Assembly (NCBI GenBank): GCA_014898425.1
Contig: RCSZ01000012.1
Coordinates: forward strand, 1,550,001 to 1,614,000
Length of the DNA stretch: 64,000 nucleotides
Direction of reading: 5' to 3'
From: Botryotinia globosa
Lineage: Eukaryota > Ascomycota > Leotiomycetes > Helotiales > Sclerotiniaceae
Below, piece after piece: positions 23,119 through 34,332 of this stretch. Position 1 is the stretch's first letter. Each line of letters begins with the position of its first letter. The translations under genes were made by a program, and so were the position numbers. The notes beneath the pieces are model-generated. The model ran no database searches and had not been told where the DNA came from. It saw only the letters and a list, made by a program, of their open reading frames with translations.

Positions 23119-23547
23119 TCAAACTCGACCCCCCTCCCTCAACAACCAAAAACAAAGTCCATTTCCCACCCACCAAATAACACTTCTCAAATAACTCCAC
23201 TTCACACTCGCGATTCCCACATACGCAAGCCAATACGTCAATCGGACACCCACATAGGACCAACCCACGCTCGCAATCGTGACCTCGGAGACGCCTCTGA
23301 AAGAAGCAAAGAGAATTGCTGCAGCAAAGAGGGGGAAATTATCCAGAGCATTTTGTTGGGCGGCTTCCCAGCGGAGTAGCATGTTGATGGTGGAGGGGGA
23401 GAGATCTTTGGGCGGGAATCTGGCGAGATCTTGTCGCGGGGCGGCGTTGGAGGTTTTGTGGAGGATGAGACGGGGAAGACGCGCGGATTGGAGGAGGTGG
23501 GAGAAGAGGAATTGAGTGGTTAGGATGGTGGGGATGGGGGAAACCAT
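23119..23547 (-). CDS. MAPEG family membrane protein
   Basis: A small integral membrane protein of the MAPEG superfamily (membrane-associated proteins in eicosanoid and glutathione metabolism; microsomal glutathione S-transferase-like). The ATG at 23547 opens a single exon of 142 aa, the usual family length. The family core is clear: LLRWEAAQQNALDNFPLFAAAILFA, then VRLTYWLAYVGI and YLRSVIWWVGNGLCFWLL, matching the (R/E)AxxQNxxExxPxF helix and the RxxYxxxY helix. Three or four membrane segments are expected. Many fungal MAPEG proteins of this subtype have no proven enzyme activity. Confidence 0.85.
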   Translation of the reverse strand: MVSPIPTILTTQFLFSHLLQSARLPRLILHKTSNAAPRQDLARFPPKDLSPSTINMLLRWEAAQQNALDNFPLFAAAILFASFRGVSEVTIASVGWSYVGVRLTYWLAYVGIASVKWSYLRSVIWWVGNGLCFWLLREGGRV

Positions 23548-23699
23548 GGTTGTGGTTGTGGTTGGGGTTGGGTTGAGATTGAGATTGAGATTGAGGTATT
23601 TGATACTGGTGATGTTGATGTTGAAGACGACAAATCAAAATGACGATTTGAATATCATGTAAGAATCTCGATAGAATCAAAGGATCACCTCAATTAAAA

Positions 23700-25330
23700 T
23701 CCTGGGGAAGCAGACACTTAAGAAGATTCTATTATAAGAGTTCTAGCCCCTGCTCATAGCATATATAACGCTTTTCTAGTTAAAATATAGGATTATTTAA
23801 TTTTTTATACCCTAATTTATTTCTTATAATAAAAGATAAATTAGAAATTCTTTTAAAAAATGTTATTTAATTAATCAAATTTTATATATAAAAAAATAGA
23901 ATATTTTTTTCTAAATTTTGAAATAGGATTTAAAAAGATTAAAATTGAAAATTCTAAATTTTGATGAAAATTCGTTTATTTTATATAAGAAAAATATTGT
24001 ATATTAAAAATTTTAAAAAAAATTATTTTCAATACTATATAATTATTTAATAAAAATAATAAAAAATATTTCAAATAATTTCTTATATTTTAATTCTAAT
24101 TCTTTATTATTTTCAATTTTTTGAAAAAGAAAATATAAAGATTTAAATGAAATATTTAATATAATAATTTGTATAGAAAACCCTTATTTTTGTAGGGATT
24201 TTGTTATATTTGTTACAGAGGTATAATGAGCAGAGGCCAGAACTCTTACAATGTATATTCATTAACTTTAGAACTTTAAAATTCCTCCCACCAATACAGA
24301 ACCAATACAGAATGAATCCATACAGATACATCCCCTGTGCTCTTGAACAAAACGTTGTTCGACTTCCAATCGTCGATTTTCCGTGGAGTAATTTCGGTGC
24401 ATCGTTCCTCCAGACCTTCTTGTTGCTTGCTTGCTTGCTTGCTTGGCTTGGACTCTCCACCATCCCATCCATCTATCCAACCAAACACGAGTAATGCCCT
24501 GAAACCAATTGGCAATAACTTATATGCGCCAAGGAAATCCTCGATAGTCAACAAAGTTGATTCAAGACTCTGCATGGCCCAAATCCCATTTCTCGGGCAA
24601 TCGGCGTTGGCATCGAATCGAAATCTGGGCATGTTTGATATACGACAGACCCCAAGCTTTTCTTCCAACCATTTGAAACACAAACCAAGAGGCTGCTAGT
24701 AAGGTTACCAAGTCGTACAGTACAGTATTGTTGCGTCCAGCTTCACCTCCTCAGGCTCCTCTCTCTCGGGGTTTTTTCGTCTGGTTTTTGTCGCTTTTGT
24801 TGCATGTCTGTCTTTTTGCCCAGCTTTTACCAAGTCTTTCGTTGTGTTTGCGTTTTGATCTTGGATACTCGGCCGGCGTCTTGGGTTTATCTTATTTGCC
24901 GGCCGGTCATTTTGGAGCATTGAAGATTTTTTCTTTTCTTTTTCTTGCTTTTTCTTGATCGTCAAGGGGTAACCTTAAGGTAATCTTGGCGTTGGCGTTG
25001 GTGTTGAAGGTGTATTGTTGTTGTTTTCTTCATCGATTTTTGAATCCTGAGATACAATTGAGATGGGGTATACATATATATATATATATATATATACATA
25101 CTAGTCAATATACATCTATATTATCGACCACTAGATCTAAAGTTAATCCAGCAATTTCCCACGCCCCGTTCCCAAAAAAGCCTACTCTGTATCTCTTCTT
25201 CCAACTTCTCCATTCTCTTGGGATTATCTCGGTACCGAGGACGGAAAAATAGCCAAGTAATATAACATAACAGGCCGCCATACCAAGCAGCTCGTCCAAC
25301 TCGGGTTTCTAAAGTTTTCCAAAAGTTTTT
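23700..25330. other. Gene-poor region with an extremely AT-rich block
   Basis: From about 23750 to 24190 the sequence is almost entirely A and T, with long runs such as TTATTTAATAAAAATAATAAAAAA and no open frame. It looks like a heavily degraded element or a RIP-type relic, but nothing recognisable remains. Downstream are a (GCTT)n run near 24425 and a (TA)n run at about 25072-25095. A minus-strand open frame at 24683-24276 has no recognisable features. Confidence 0.55.
25072..25095. repeat. (TA)n microsatellite
   Basis: An uninterrupted alternating T/A run lies within a gene-free stretch. Confidence 0.9.
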
Positions 25331-25370
25331 CCATACAACATCCAGACACAGACTAGCATCTTGGGTTCTC

Positions 25371-26833
25371 TGGGCAAGAAAACAGATATGCAACGAAAAC
25401 GTCTATCAACACCGATTCTCACCCTGATAATTCCCGAAAACTTGTATGCGAGGATCTTAGTCGCACACCAAGAAATTGGCGAGGTCACCAAAGTCTCTAG
25501 GTTCCTGGGCAAGAATTCAGATGTGCAACAAGGTGATTCAGTTGTCGAATAGTACCCGCGATATCCGCGGTACACAGAGAGGGGTTTGGTATGATAACAC
25601 GATATTGGCGAATACGTAGACCAAGAATCTGGGCGAGGAGAAAGATATGCAACGTTTCTTTTGAGGGACCGATGAACCAGTGAAAGCATGGCTGATTTTC
25701 TGGGCAAGATTGACGATATGCAACAACAAGACTCTGCATCGATAGACTTATCATGCTAGAGTATCATCAGGACTATGCTGTGTAAGAATAAGATTAAACT
25801 TCATGCAAAAAGAAATTTCCGGTATACAGACCAAGACATGGCTCCTCTGGGCATGAGATACGATACGCAACAAATTCCTCGCGTCGACAGGCTGCGCACT
25901 CGGATATATCCTTCAGATCACCATATTTCGTATCTGTGTATCACGGTGACAAAGCATCGGTATAAATATGGAGATGTAACTAATGTTGACGTGCAAACTC
26001 ATGCACTCGATTCTCTCGGCATAACTACCGACACACAACAAAAGTATCTGCATATCATTCCATCACACCAAGATACTCAAGTGTTATACCGCATTCCGCC
26101 GAGTTCTCTGGGCATACTGGGCACAAATACTGACATGCAACAAAAGTATCTGCATATCATTCCTGATTACACCAAGATACTCAAACGTTATACCGCATTC
26201 CGCCCAGCTATCTGGGCACACTGGGCACACTGGGCACGAAAACCGATATGCAACAAAAGTTCTCAAAGCTCTATCCATAACACCGGATCCTCTAGGCAAA
26301 ATCTCGTACTTGAGTCCTACTTTCAGTATCATGTCTAAGTCTCTGGGCACGAAAAGCGATATGCAACAAATGTCCTCCAAACACACATACACAGGATCAC
26401 CATACCCCGAATACCACAATAAACTCTGGGCTCAAAAACAGACATGCAACAAAACCATCTATATGGATTCTGCACACCGTTCACATAATACCAAGAGACT
26501 CAAGTGGTGATGCCACATTCCGCCCAGTCCACTGGACATACTGGGCACGAAAAGCGATATGCAACAAAAGTTCTACCCGTGAATCCATCCACACATACAT
26601 CTACAAACCACTCCCTTACACTCCAGTCTCCACACCTCAGCCCTCAAAATCCCAACATTCCCAGCAACTTCCCTAGGCGCAAATACAGACACGCAACAAA
26701 AGAAAAATTCCAAGCAATACACACGCACACAAACATGAGAAAATAATAGGTAGTATCACCTAGGTACAGAGTACCACATGCATGACTCTTGGTGACACAC
26801 TATGCTGGGCATGGAATTAGATGTGCAACGGAA
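25371..26833. repeat. Array of degenerate ~30-bp repeats (consensus near CTGGGCACGAAAACCGATAT + GCAACAAAAG)
   Basis: About thirteen related copies occur at roughly 25371, 25505, 25629, 25700, 25847, 26014, 26108, 26230, 26342, 26426, 26540, 26672 and 26804, spaced about 70-170 bp. Each starts with (C)TGGGCA and ends with GA(T/C)(A/G)(T/C)GCAAC followed by an A-rich run. Around 26039-26252 two copies sit in a longer tandem unit of about 103-113 bp sharing TATCTGCATATCATTCC and ACCGCATTCCGCC. The short module CTGGGCACA is itself triplicated at about 26212-26236. Spacers are unique or diverged. On the plus strand the core can read as (S)LGxxxDxQQK in several copies, but frames are not maintained overall. 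Function unknown. Confidence 0.8.
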
Positions 26834-27948
26834 TTTCTCGAGAGCTTTATGTTTGGGGGTTCTTATTCATATATATTACTAGGTATATATCTAGGTATAT
26901 ATATATATATGCAGGTAGGTGTGTGGGTGAGTGAATAAAATCACGAGATTTTTAGATTTCTACATCGATATCTTTCCCTCCCTTCCTCCCTCCCCCCTAC
27001 CCACTTAGGTATCTATCTACTTCTCACATCACCAGAAGTAAACTACCTAGTATCTATCCAGCAATCTCAATCCATACAACAAAACCCCCATCATTCCAAT
27101 AATTCAAAAGTCTATCTATCTATCTATCCCTCCTCTCCCACAATTCATCACATTCGCTGTCCTCGGCACCTGAACCCCAAACCCCAATATCCCCCCTCCT
27201 CACCCCCTAATCGTCTAGAAATCCCTCGGTTATTTTTCTGATCTTTCTCTCTTTCCTCTCTCCCTTTTCCTCTTTCCTCTTTCCTCTTTCCTCTTTCCTC
27301 TTTCCTCTTTCCTCTTTCCTCTTTCCTCTTTTCTCTTTCCCCCCTTCCCTCCCCCCACACTTTTCTTCCCCCAAATCTCACAATACGGTACAACCCACGC
27401 TTAAATTTAATTAAATTCAAATTCAAATTCAAAACTCAAATGCAGATTCATTCAATATTCAATATTCAACATCAAAAAGTCTATATAAATAAAAATGGAT
27501 GAATGAAAGCATAACATACAACAGAAGATAGGTACGTACATAATTCGACTCTAGATTAGAGAGATGTTATGACGAGTCCATAGACTATCCACATTCTATT
27601 TGCCGTTATATCGCATCAACTCAAGAGTTTCCCACACGTGGATATCCATGTACTCTTTCACTTTCTGTGAGTTTCTGCTAGACTACTGTTCAAAATGCCA
27701 ACCTAGATCTCAACGATACAATCAAGAAGTGCATACCTAGGTAGGTAAACGAGACATGTTTGATTCACTACCGCTAAGTCAAAAGAATTGTTAGACAGAC
27801 GGAAGTAAAAATACCAAATCCAATTCAATTATAAAGACCTCTCTATCACTTTTATCCTATCCTTTATCATTTTCGACTCCTCTTTGGTATAAATATTCCA
27901 AAAACGCCATTCTATTTTTCGATTCCTCCTTAATAGCCCAATTACATT
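26834..27948. other. Low-complexity spacer with pyrimidine-rich satellite
   Basis: No gene is supported. The stretch contains a (TA)n-like run near 26899, a TCC/CCC-rich tract near 26980, a (TCTA)n run near 27113, and a (CCTCTTT)n satellite at about 27264-27340. A minus-strand frame here is only the translation of that satellite. The 3' end of MTD1 (27949) and its presumed 3' UTR close the region. Confidence 0.6.
27264..27340. repeat. 7-bp satellite (CCTCTTT)n
   Basis: About ten consecutive copies of CCTCTTT lie in a strongly strand-biased polypyrimidine tract. Confidence 0.9.
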
Positions 27949-29278
27949 TCAGTTTAACTCTTCCACTGGCTTTGCAGCTCCCTTTCCTTGGTTTCCTACC
28001 AATCTCTGTGAATTTGTCAGTAAACATCTTTATTTTTCGAGACACGGGAGGACTAACCAAAAGATTTCTCAACAAAACAGCGATTGTAACTTTTCCAATG
28101 GAAGGTACATAAATCGAAGCCTTCTCCTTCACAGCAGGACCATCAAAATTCTTTTGAGATGAGAAATTGATACAGACAGCGCCATCCCTGATCAATTCAG
28201 TGTTGATCTTGAACTTCTCTCCTGGAACCCCGGAGATGACCACATCACTCTTGGGCAAACATTCTTCATTCTTCATTCCTTCCATATCGTGCACCTCGTG
28301 ATGAATCTTCTTGATACCCTTGCCACGGGTAAAGAGCTTTACGCCGTCGAGATCGCAAGAGTAGACTGTAGCACCATCATTGGCAAGTAAAGCAGCCAAT
28401 GGACGACCAACAACCTCTGAGCGGTTGAATACTGTGATCGTCTTTCCGTACAGACGGTTGCCATATGGGAGAACTGAGTTATAGATCTGTAGGTGTTCGA
28501 GAACTTTGACAACTGCTAAAGGTGTGCAAGGTAAAATCGATTTTTGGGTATTGTGAGGAGCGTCAAGGAATCGAATGTTTTGGTACATGTTAAAACGGTA
28601 GGTATGCGCCAATCCTTCTACGTCTTTGTTGAGAGCGACTATCTGTTGGATATATCCATCTTGTAGAGAAGGGGCAGGGAAGATAGGGTAGTATACAATG
28701 ATACCGTGGATGGAGTCGTCGTTGTTCGCTTTGAGAATCTCGTCTTCGATCTCTTCTTTGGTAAACTTGCGGAGTTCGAAATCGAAACCACTGGATAAAA
28801 GAAGTCAGTTTGTGGAACTATCGAAGTCCAACTACTTGTATTGTTCGACAACATCGTGAGAATTCCCAAGCCTTGAACTAGGAGATTAATAGTTCGTGGG
28901 CGCAAATGATTTCCATCTCAATGTCTTGTAATCTAATATCCAATTTCTCTGTGCTTTCCAGATCTTTTGATTTGTGAATCGTTAAATTACTCCCATCTTT
29001 GAAGGGAGATGTGGTCAATTATAGCAAATATTTGGCTGCAGATCCTCTGGTGTATAGCAAATGGAAAACAAAGGGAAGAATACTCACTTCTCAATGCATG
29101 TAGCCATTGACCAGTCCGCATACTGCTGAGCTGCAGGATCCTCATTTGCCAACAATCCCACAAGCTTAGGCTTGAAGGTTAACTTCTCTAGATCCGTCGC
29201 AACCTCCCCAAGTAACTTTTTAGCAATCCCTTGGGCCAAGATAACCTTGCAGGTCGCTGGGACAGGAGAAGAGGACAT
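27949..29278 (-). CDS. MTD1: Methylenetetrahydrofolate dehydrogenase (NAD+)
   Basis: The cytosolic enzyme oxidises 5,10-methylene-THF to 5,10-methenyl-THF with NAD+, feeding one-carbon units to purine synthesis. Three exons (29278-29088, 28790-28058, 28005-27949) join to 326 aa, close to the yeast Mtd1 length. The 297-nt first intron is long for this window; the last, 52 nt, has a TTACTGAC branch site. Without splicing the last exon the frame runs on into a false C-terminal tail. Conserved segments are VGLLANEDPAAQQYADWS, the GIIVYYPIFP loop, the CTPLAVVKVLE region, the dinucleotide fold TVFNRSEVVGRPLAALLAND, and the terminal VPSIGKVTIAVLLRNLLRLV. It is divergent from MMS19. Confidence 0.92.
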
Positions 29279-30729
29279 TTTCGACTTGATCTGGAATGAC
29301 TTGCAGCGAAAGGTTTAGGAGAAGATTGTGGCACAATTTTCGATAGAATCACAGTGCTTCGACAAGGGTCTCGTGGATACTTGGGTTGTTGAAAGGAAAA
29401 TCCTCTCTCTTCTTCTTCTGGAAGGTAATATGTGTGAAATAAAATTTTCTTCCCAATGCCTTATCTTATCCGACTGTTTTTGGAGGGGAAATAGAGGGGT
29501 AAGTCAGAGATATTGATTGGAGGTCTTTTGCCTCAGCAGATTCAGTGAAGGATTACCAAGTCGATGTATAAAAAGAGTGAAAATAAGAGCTTCTTTCAAC
29601 CCAAGGACGTACTTGATGTATCGGAAGACTACCTAGGTATCTCTTCTCCTGATGGATGTACATACTAGGTATTATGTATGATGGGAATTCGAGGTGTCAA
29701 CTCACACAGTTCCCGATGTTTATCCGCTGACCGCCCTACCGGCAGAAAATATCCCCTAGAAGCTCACCAGTGGCTCAGTTAATTATTATTATTATGGTTG
29801 TCTGATTTGCAATCAGTATCACATCTCACTTGTTTTTACACTCTTCTCTTGTACAAGGAGAACTCTTCATTTTGATACCATTTCTATTCATCAGCCATAT
29901 ACCATTGTTTCTACAAGCCTACATTCCTAGCTCTTCTCATTGGTGACTCGAATTGGTGCTGCATTTCACGACAAACTTATTCCTCCAGAGTAAGTCGCTT
30001 CTGTTTTATTCCTGTATTATTCCATTTTATGTGCTAGTTGATGGCGACCAATATGCCTTGTTTGGCTCTTATCTGGAAGTATTCCTAGTTGCGGCGGGGC
30101 GCGAGTATTTATATCGTTTCCACTATTCGAAGAGGCTTCAAAGCTACCTAGCATTTCTCAACCTACGTCCACGATTTTACTCGATGGGTTATCTGGGATC
30201 CCTTCAAAGTACCTGGTTATGTGGGTTTCAAACCCTCGGGTTCAATTGAGTTCGATCCTTGACCGATCCTCTTGCCAGAATGTATCGTCCTATTTCTCCC
30301 TTCTTCAGCAATCCGGACCTCGATCTCGACTTTGGGGTGAGACATAGCACTTGAAATTGCACTCAGAAATTCTGCGACATCTTTCCTACCCGTCAGGGCA
30401 CTACGTACGCTATCGTCTATCCCACTAGCCCTCTTCGCATCGTCGCGGCCTGGACTACAATCCAGACAATTGCTTTTTCTCCTGCGCCAAAGCACCGGCT
30501 GCCTAAGCGCAAAAATATACTACACCTCTATAACCACTCGATCTCTTGGATTGGCACACATTTTGCTGGGCACCGGCTAGCATTTGAATCAAATACAGAG
30601 TGTGCATGTTCTCAGGCGGCTAATATCGGTTTTTCTATAGACTAGGCGCTTCCGACCGCCGTCGCCCAATTTAAGTTCTCTTTCGGATATTCTACTTCTC
30701 ACTGGCAGGCTACGATAGATAAAAACAAC
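29279..30729. promoter_or_regulatory. Divergent spacer between MTD1 and MMS19
   Basis: This 1.45-kb region must contain both promoters. It has a TACCTAGGTA palindrome near 29632 and a TTATTATTATTATGG run near 29780. Short open frames on both strands show no gene-like features. Confidence 0.45.
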
Positions 30730-33700
30730 ATGGGATCTACGGTGGTTGAGTTTATGGCTGCGCAGGCAGAGGAGGACAAGTTAGCAATTGTCAATCGAAA
30801 AGTAGAAAGTACGATTTCGAAGCTTTCAGCCAAATGTATTGGGTTCAGATTTCGCTAAACTGTTGAATAGATCTCGCTGCAATTAGTAGTCTTATTGCGG
30901 AGCTTGGTCCATATATAGGTGGCGAGGCTTCGATGGAAGATTGTCAGAAAGGTGCAACCCATTTGAGTAGATTCGTTTGGAACGTATTCCAGTGCTGACT
31001 ACGTCCAGGTTTGGAGTTTCTGTTACTTGTACTACAAAGTGTTGACCCCGAAAAGCTCTCAAGGCATGATCGTAAGTAGAGCTAGCGATATGTGTATGGG
31101 GTACAGGTGCTAATATACACCAGTGAGCGCTCTTGTGGAGTATTTGACAAATCGGGTGTCCCAGGCTGGGGAGGTTCAGATATACCGAGCCGGCCTCCTG
31201 GAAATTGCCAAATGCCTGACTACCGTTGCAAAGATGCCCAGGTTTATTAAATCAAATGCACCTGATATAGCGTCAGCAGTTTTCCGTCTCCCAGACAATA
31301 AGCAGTCTCTAAATGACTTCCCTCATTCCACGCGATTAAGTCTACTCAATCTTCTCCAATGTCTCCTGGAATTGTATCCAAAAGCACTTAAGTCCTCGTT
31401 GGGAAGTAAGTTTGTTGATGGTATGGCTTCTATGGCGGCAATTGAGAGAAATCCATCTTGTATACTTGCTATTTTCAAGATTTATAGTCAATTAGGCAAA
31501 AGTTGGGATATAAATTCTGATGAAGCTGAAACTTTGTTTGGATCGTTCTTCCGCTATTTTCCCATTACAACTACTAAATCAGCAACGCCCTTGAAGCCAG
31601 AGGAGGATCTAAAACGCGGTCTTTTGGACTGTTTAATATCAAACGATAGATATGCACCTTTCGTTTTCCCAGCATTATTCCAAAAATTAGACTCCGAAAG
31701 CGTTAGAGCAGATATAAAGGTAGTCAAATCCATCATCCTCTTTTCCGTTGTATACTAATGAGTTAGATTGATGTGTTTGATTCCATGATTGAATGTATAC
31801 GAAATTACACCAATGTTTCAGAATTTTCAGTCACAATATGGGACACCTTGAAATGGGAGGTCTGGAACGGCGAAAATGACGACTTTATCAATCGCTCTAT
31901 AGAAAACATTGCTGCGATTGCCGGCAGACTGGCCCAACAATCCTCTAGCACCGAAGATAACGTCGAGTTGGAGAAATTTGTCAACTACGTCACTCAAGAA
32001 TGCATTACAATATTTACCGATGATACAAAGAAGCGTATGATTCTACCATGTACTCGTATTTTGGGCAAAATCTCGAGCACATCTCCTCAAGCTTTTACAC
32101 TCACTGCTCGAAATAGTCTACCAACCCTTTTAACCTTATGGCAAGGGCTAGATACTATAGCCGACAAAACGCGATTGCTCGAGTCATTTAATATTATTCT
32201 CGAAACACGTGCAAACATCTCACAATCATCCATTCAACTTATTGAGGATACATACATGGCTCAACGATTAGCCGTCATGGATGCAAATTTTGACAGTTTC
32301 CGCGAAAGCTTCATAGAACTCTATTTTGGCGCCACCTCCATGTCTTCAAGTGATCTCGAATTAAAGATCGCCACCACTAAAGGACTTACACTTTTGGCAT
32401 CAATCCGCAATGATTCCGTTAATCGTCCATTTTTGAATTCTTTCGAACAAGGAACAATCATTGAAAAGCTCAACGAGACAGCGTTCAATATGAAAGAGCC
32501 AGACGATCTTCGCGCGTTGGCTGTGACTTCCTTGTCCGTTTTATCAGTTCGATATCCAGACACCTTTATCAACATCACACTCCCCAATTTTATTAGCAAA
32601 CTTCCAGATCAGTTCAAAACCGAGCATGGCGATGAGTCTGAATTGTCTCAAGTAGTTTGGCTTCTGGATTCACTTGTAGAGATTGCGTGCAAGTCGACTT
32701 GCCAACGTGAGTTGGAAACTCCTGACTCTGAAGACAAGACTCACTTCAAATTCAGATTGTTCAAGGCTTTACAATCCGAATTTGTCATGAAATTTACACA
32801 TCATGTTTGTAAATATGCAAATCAAACATCCTATCAAATGTCCCTTTTAGCCGCAATATATCGAGGATTGCAGGTGTTTGATGATGCACTTGCCAATGAT
32901 AAAACGGCGGGTGATCCATTATCAAACAGTAATGATATCATCGATCCCTATGCTTTCATCGCAATTGCGTTATTTAAGCGAGTCATTGGGCTCTTTCAGC
33001 ATGAGACTGGTGATTTGAAGGGTAGTTGGTTTGTAGGCATCTCCGAGGTTAACAAAGGAGAATATTTCGACGATTCTGTTGTTACACTCATTGGAACGAT
33101 TGGAACTTACATACTTCGATCTAACACCACTCCACACGAAAATAACTTTTTACTGAAAGCTAATGCAGACAATCCAACTGAGCCAAGTCGCGTTTGGACT
33201 TTATTCAATTTCGGAGCACACACTAGAGCAGACTTAGGTGCTTGTCAACAGGACCTTCGTGTTGGCCCCTCTAATAAATGTTCCGCCAACATTCTTTCCA
33301 CGGCTTTGATAGCGGGAATCCGCAAAGAAGTGAGCCGATTTCTCTTCCTTTTCCATGTTAACTTTAACTGATTTGCTCTAGGATATCGATCGCTTAGGTC
33401 TAGTGGTTCATGAAACTGCTAAGTCAATGCTTTTCAACGCAATTTCTGTGGAAAATAAGTGTTCAAGACAAGCTCGCATCAGTATGATACAGATGCTTCA
33501 ACTTCTCGTAAACAAATTTGGTGCAGACAAGAAAACGTTTGAAGACGGGAAACAACTTCATGACGTTATGCTCGAACTGGTCAATGAAGCAACATCAAAG
33601 CCAGATTCAGAAGCATATCAAATATATCAAGCCCTGGCTTATTTCGCTGCGGCCGCAGTAGCAGCATATGAACCATGTAGTACGGCACTCATCGATGCCA

Positions 33701-34332
33701 TGATGCAAGGAATTTCTGACCCAAAACGTGGTCGAAAGATTGCCCGCAGTTTCGCGATCCTTTTGGCTCCATCGAACATGATGAACGAAAGCAATTTCTG
33801 TATCCTTCGTCCTCTTCGATTTGGCCGCCTTTACAGCACTACTGTCAGTCAACTTATCACTCTCTGGCGATCCAATGAAGACAGTCGTAGCAAGGAAAAC
33901 TATCTTATTGCCATTGCTGGTATCCTTCGATATATGCCAGCAAAGATCATGCAAGGTAATGCTGCACAAATCCTTCCAATTGCTCTAGCTGGTACAGACG
34001 TTCCGGATAAGACCACGAAAGATGCAAGCATGAACATTATGATCGTTCTAATGCCGGAAAATCCTGGTTTGATTGAAGAACACCTTGATTCAATTATCAA
34101 TCGAATGACGGATCGTACGCATAATACGTATGATTCTCCCTCGGATGCTAATGTTGAGGGTAGATCTAAGGCTTTGGATGTGCTTGCTATGCTTCCAACT
34201 TTGGTAGAGAATGGACTACTTCTGAAGCGGAAAAATGCAGTACTGAAGGAACTTGATGTCGCGTTGGATGATTGCTCGAGAGAGGTGAGGATGAGAGCTG
34301 ATAGATGTAAAATGATTTGGTTCAATTTGTGA
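30730..34332 (+). CDS. MMS19: MMS19 homologue, cytosolic Fe-S protein assembly factor
   Basis: MMS19 is the HEAT-repeat adaptor of the CIA targeting complex, delivering Fe-S clusters to DNA-repair and replication enzymes such as the XPD helicase. Six exons (30730-30808, 30871-30951, 31009-31071, 31124-31719, 31767-33329, 33382-34332) splice in frame to 1110 aa. The N-terminal MMS19 domain is recognisable by DFPHSTRLSLLNLL, SFFRYFPITTTKSATPLKPEEDLKRGL and FPALFQKLDSESVRADIK. The remainder consists of helical HEAT-like repeats, including KTRLLESFNIIL and the C-terminal VENGLLLKRKNAVLKELDVALDD. The three tiny 5' exons all have proper donor and acceptor sites and would be missed by simple ORF calling. 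Confidence 0.9.

Noticed and set aside
24276..24683. Minus-strand 135-codon frame with a fairly normal composition
   Set aside because: It has no recognisable domain, overlaps several equally long frames, and its C-terminal part translates a GCTT repeat.
25371..26833. CRISPR-like array
   Set aside because: Regular repeats with unique spacers superficially resemble CRISPR, but copies are degenerate, spacing is irregular (70-170 bp), and the surrounding genome is clearly eukaryotic.
27148..27432. Minus-strand 94-codon frame rich in RGKRKEE
   Set aside because: It is merely the translation of the (CCTCTTT)n satellite.
30217..30495. Minus-strand 92-codon frame between MTD1 and MMS19
   Set aside because: No domain, no introns, and position within a divergent promoter region.
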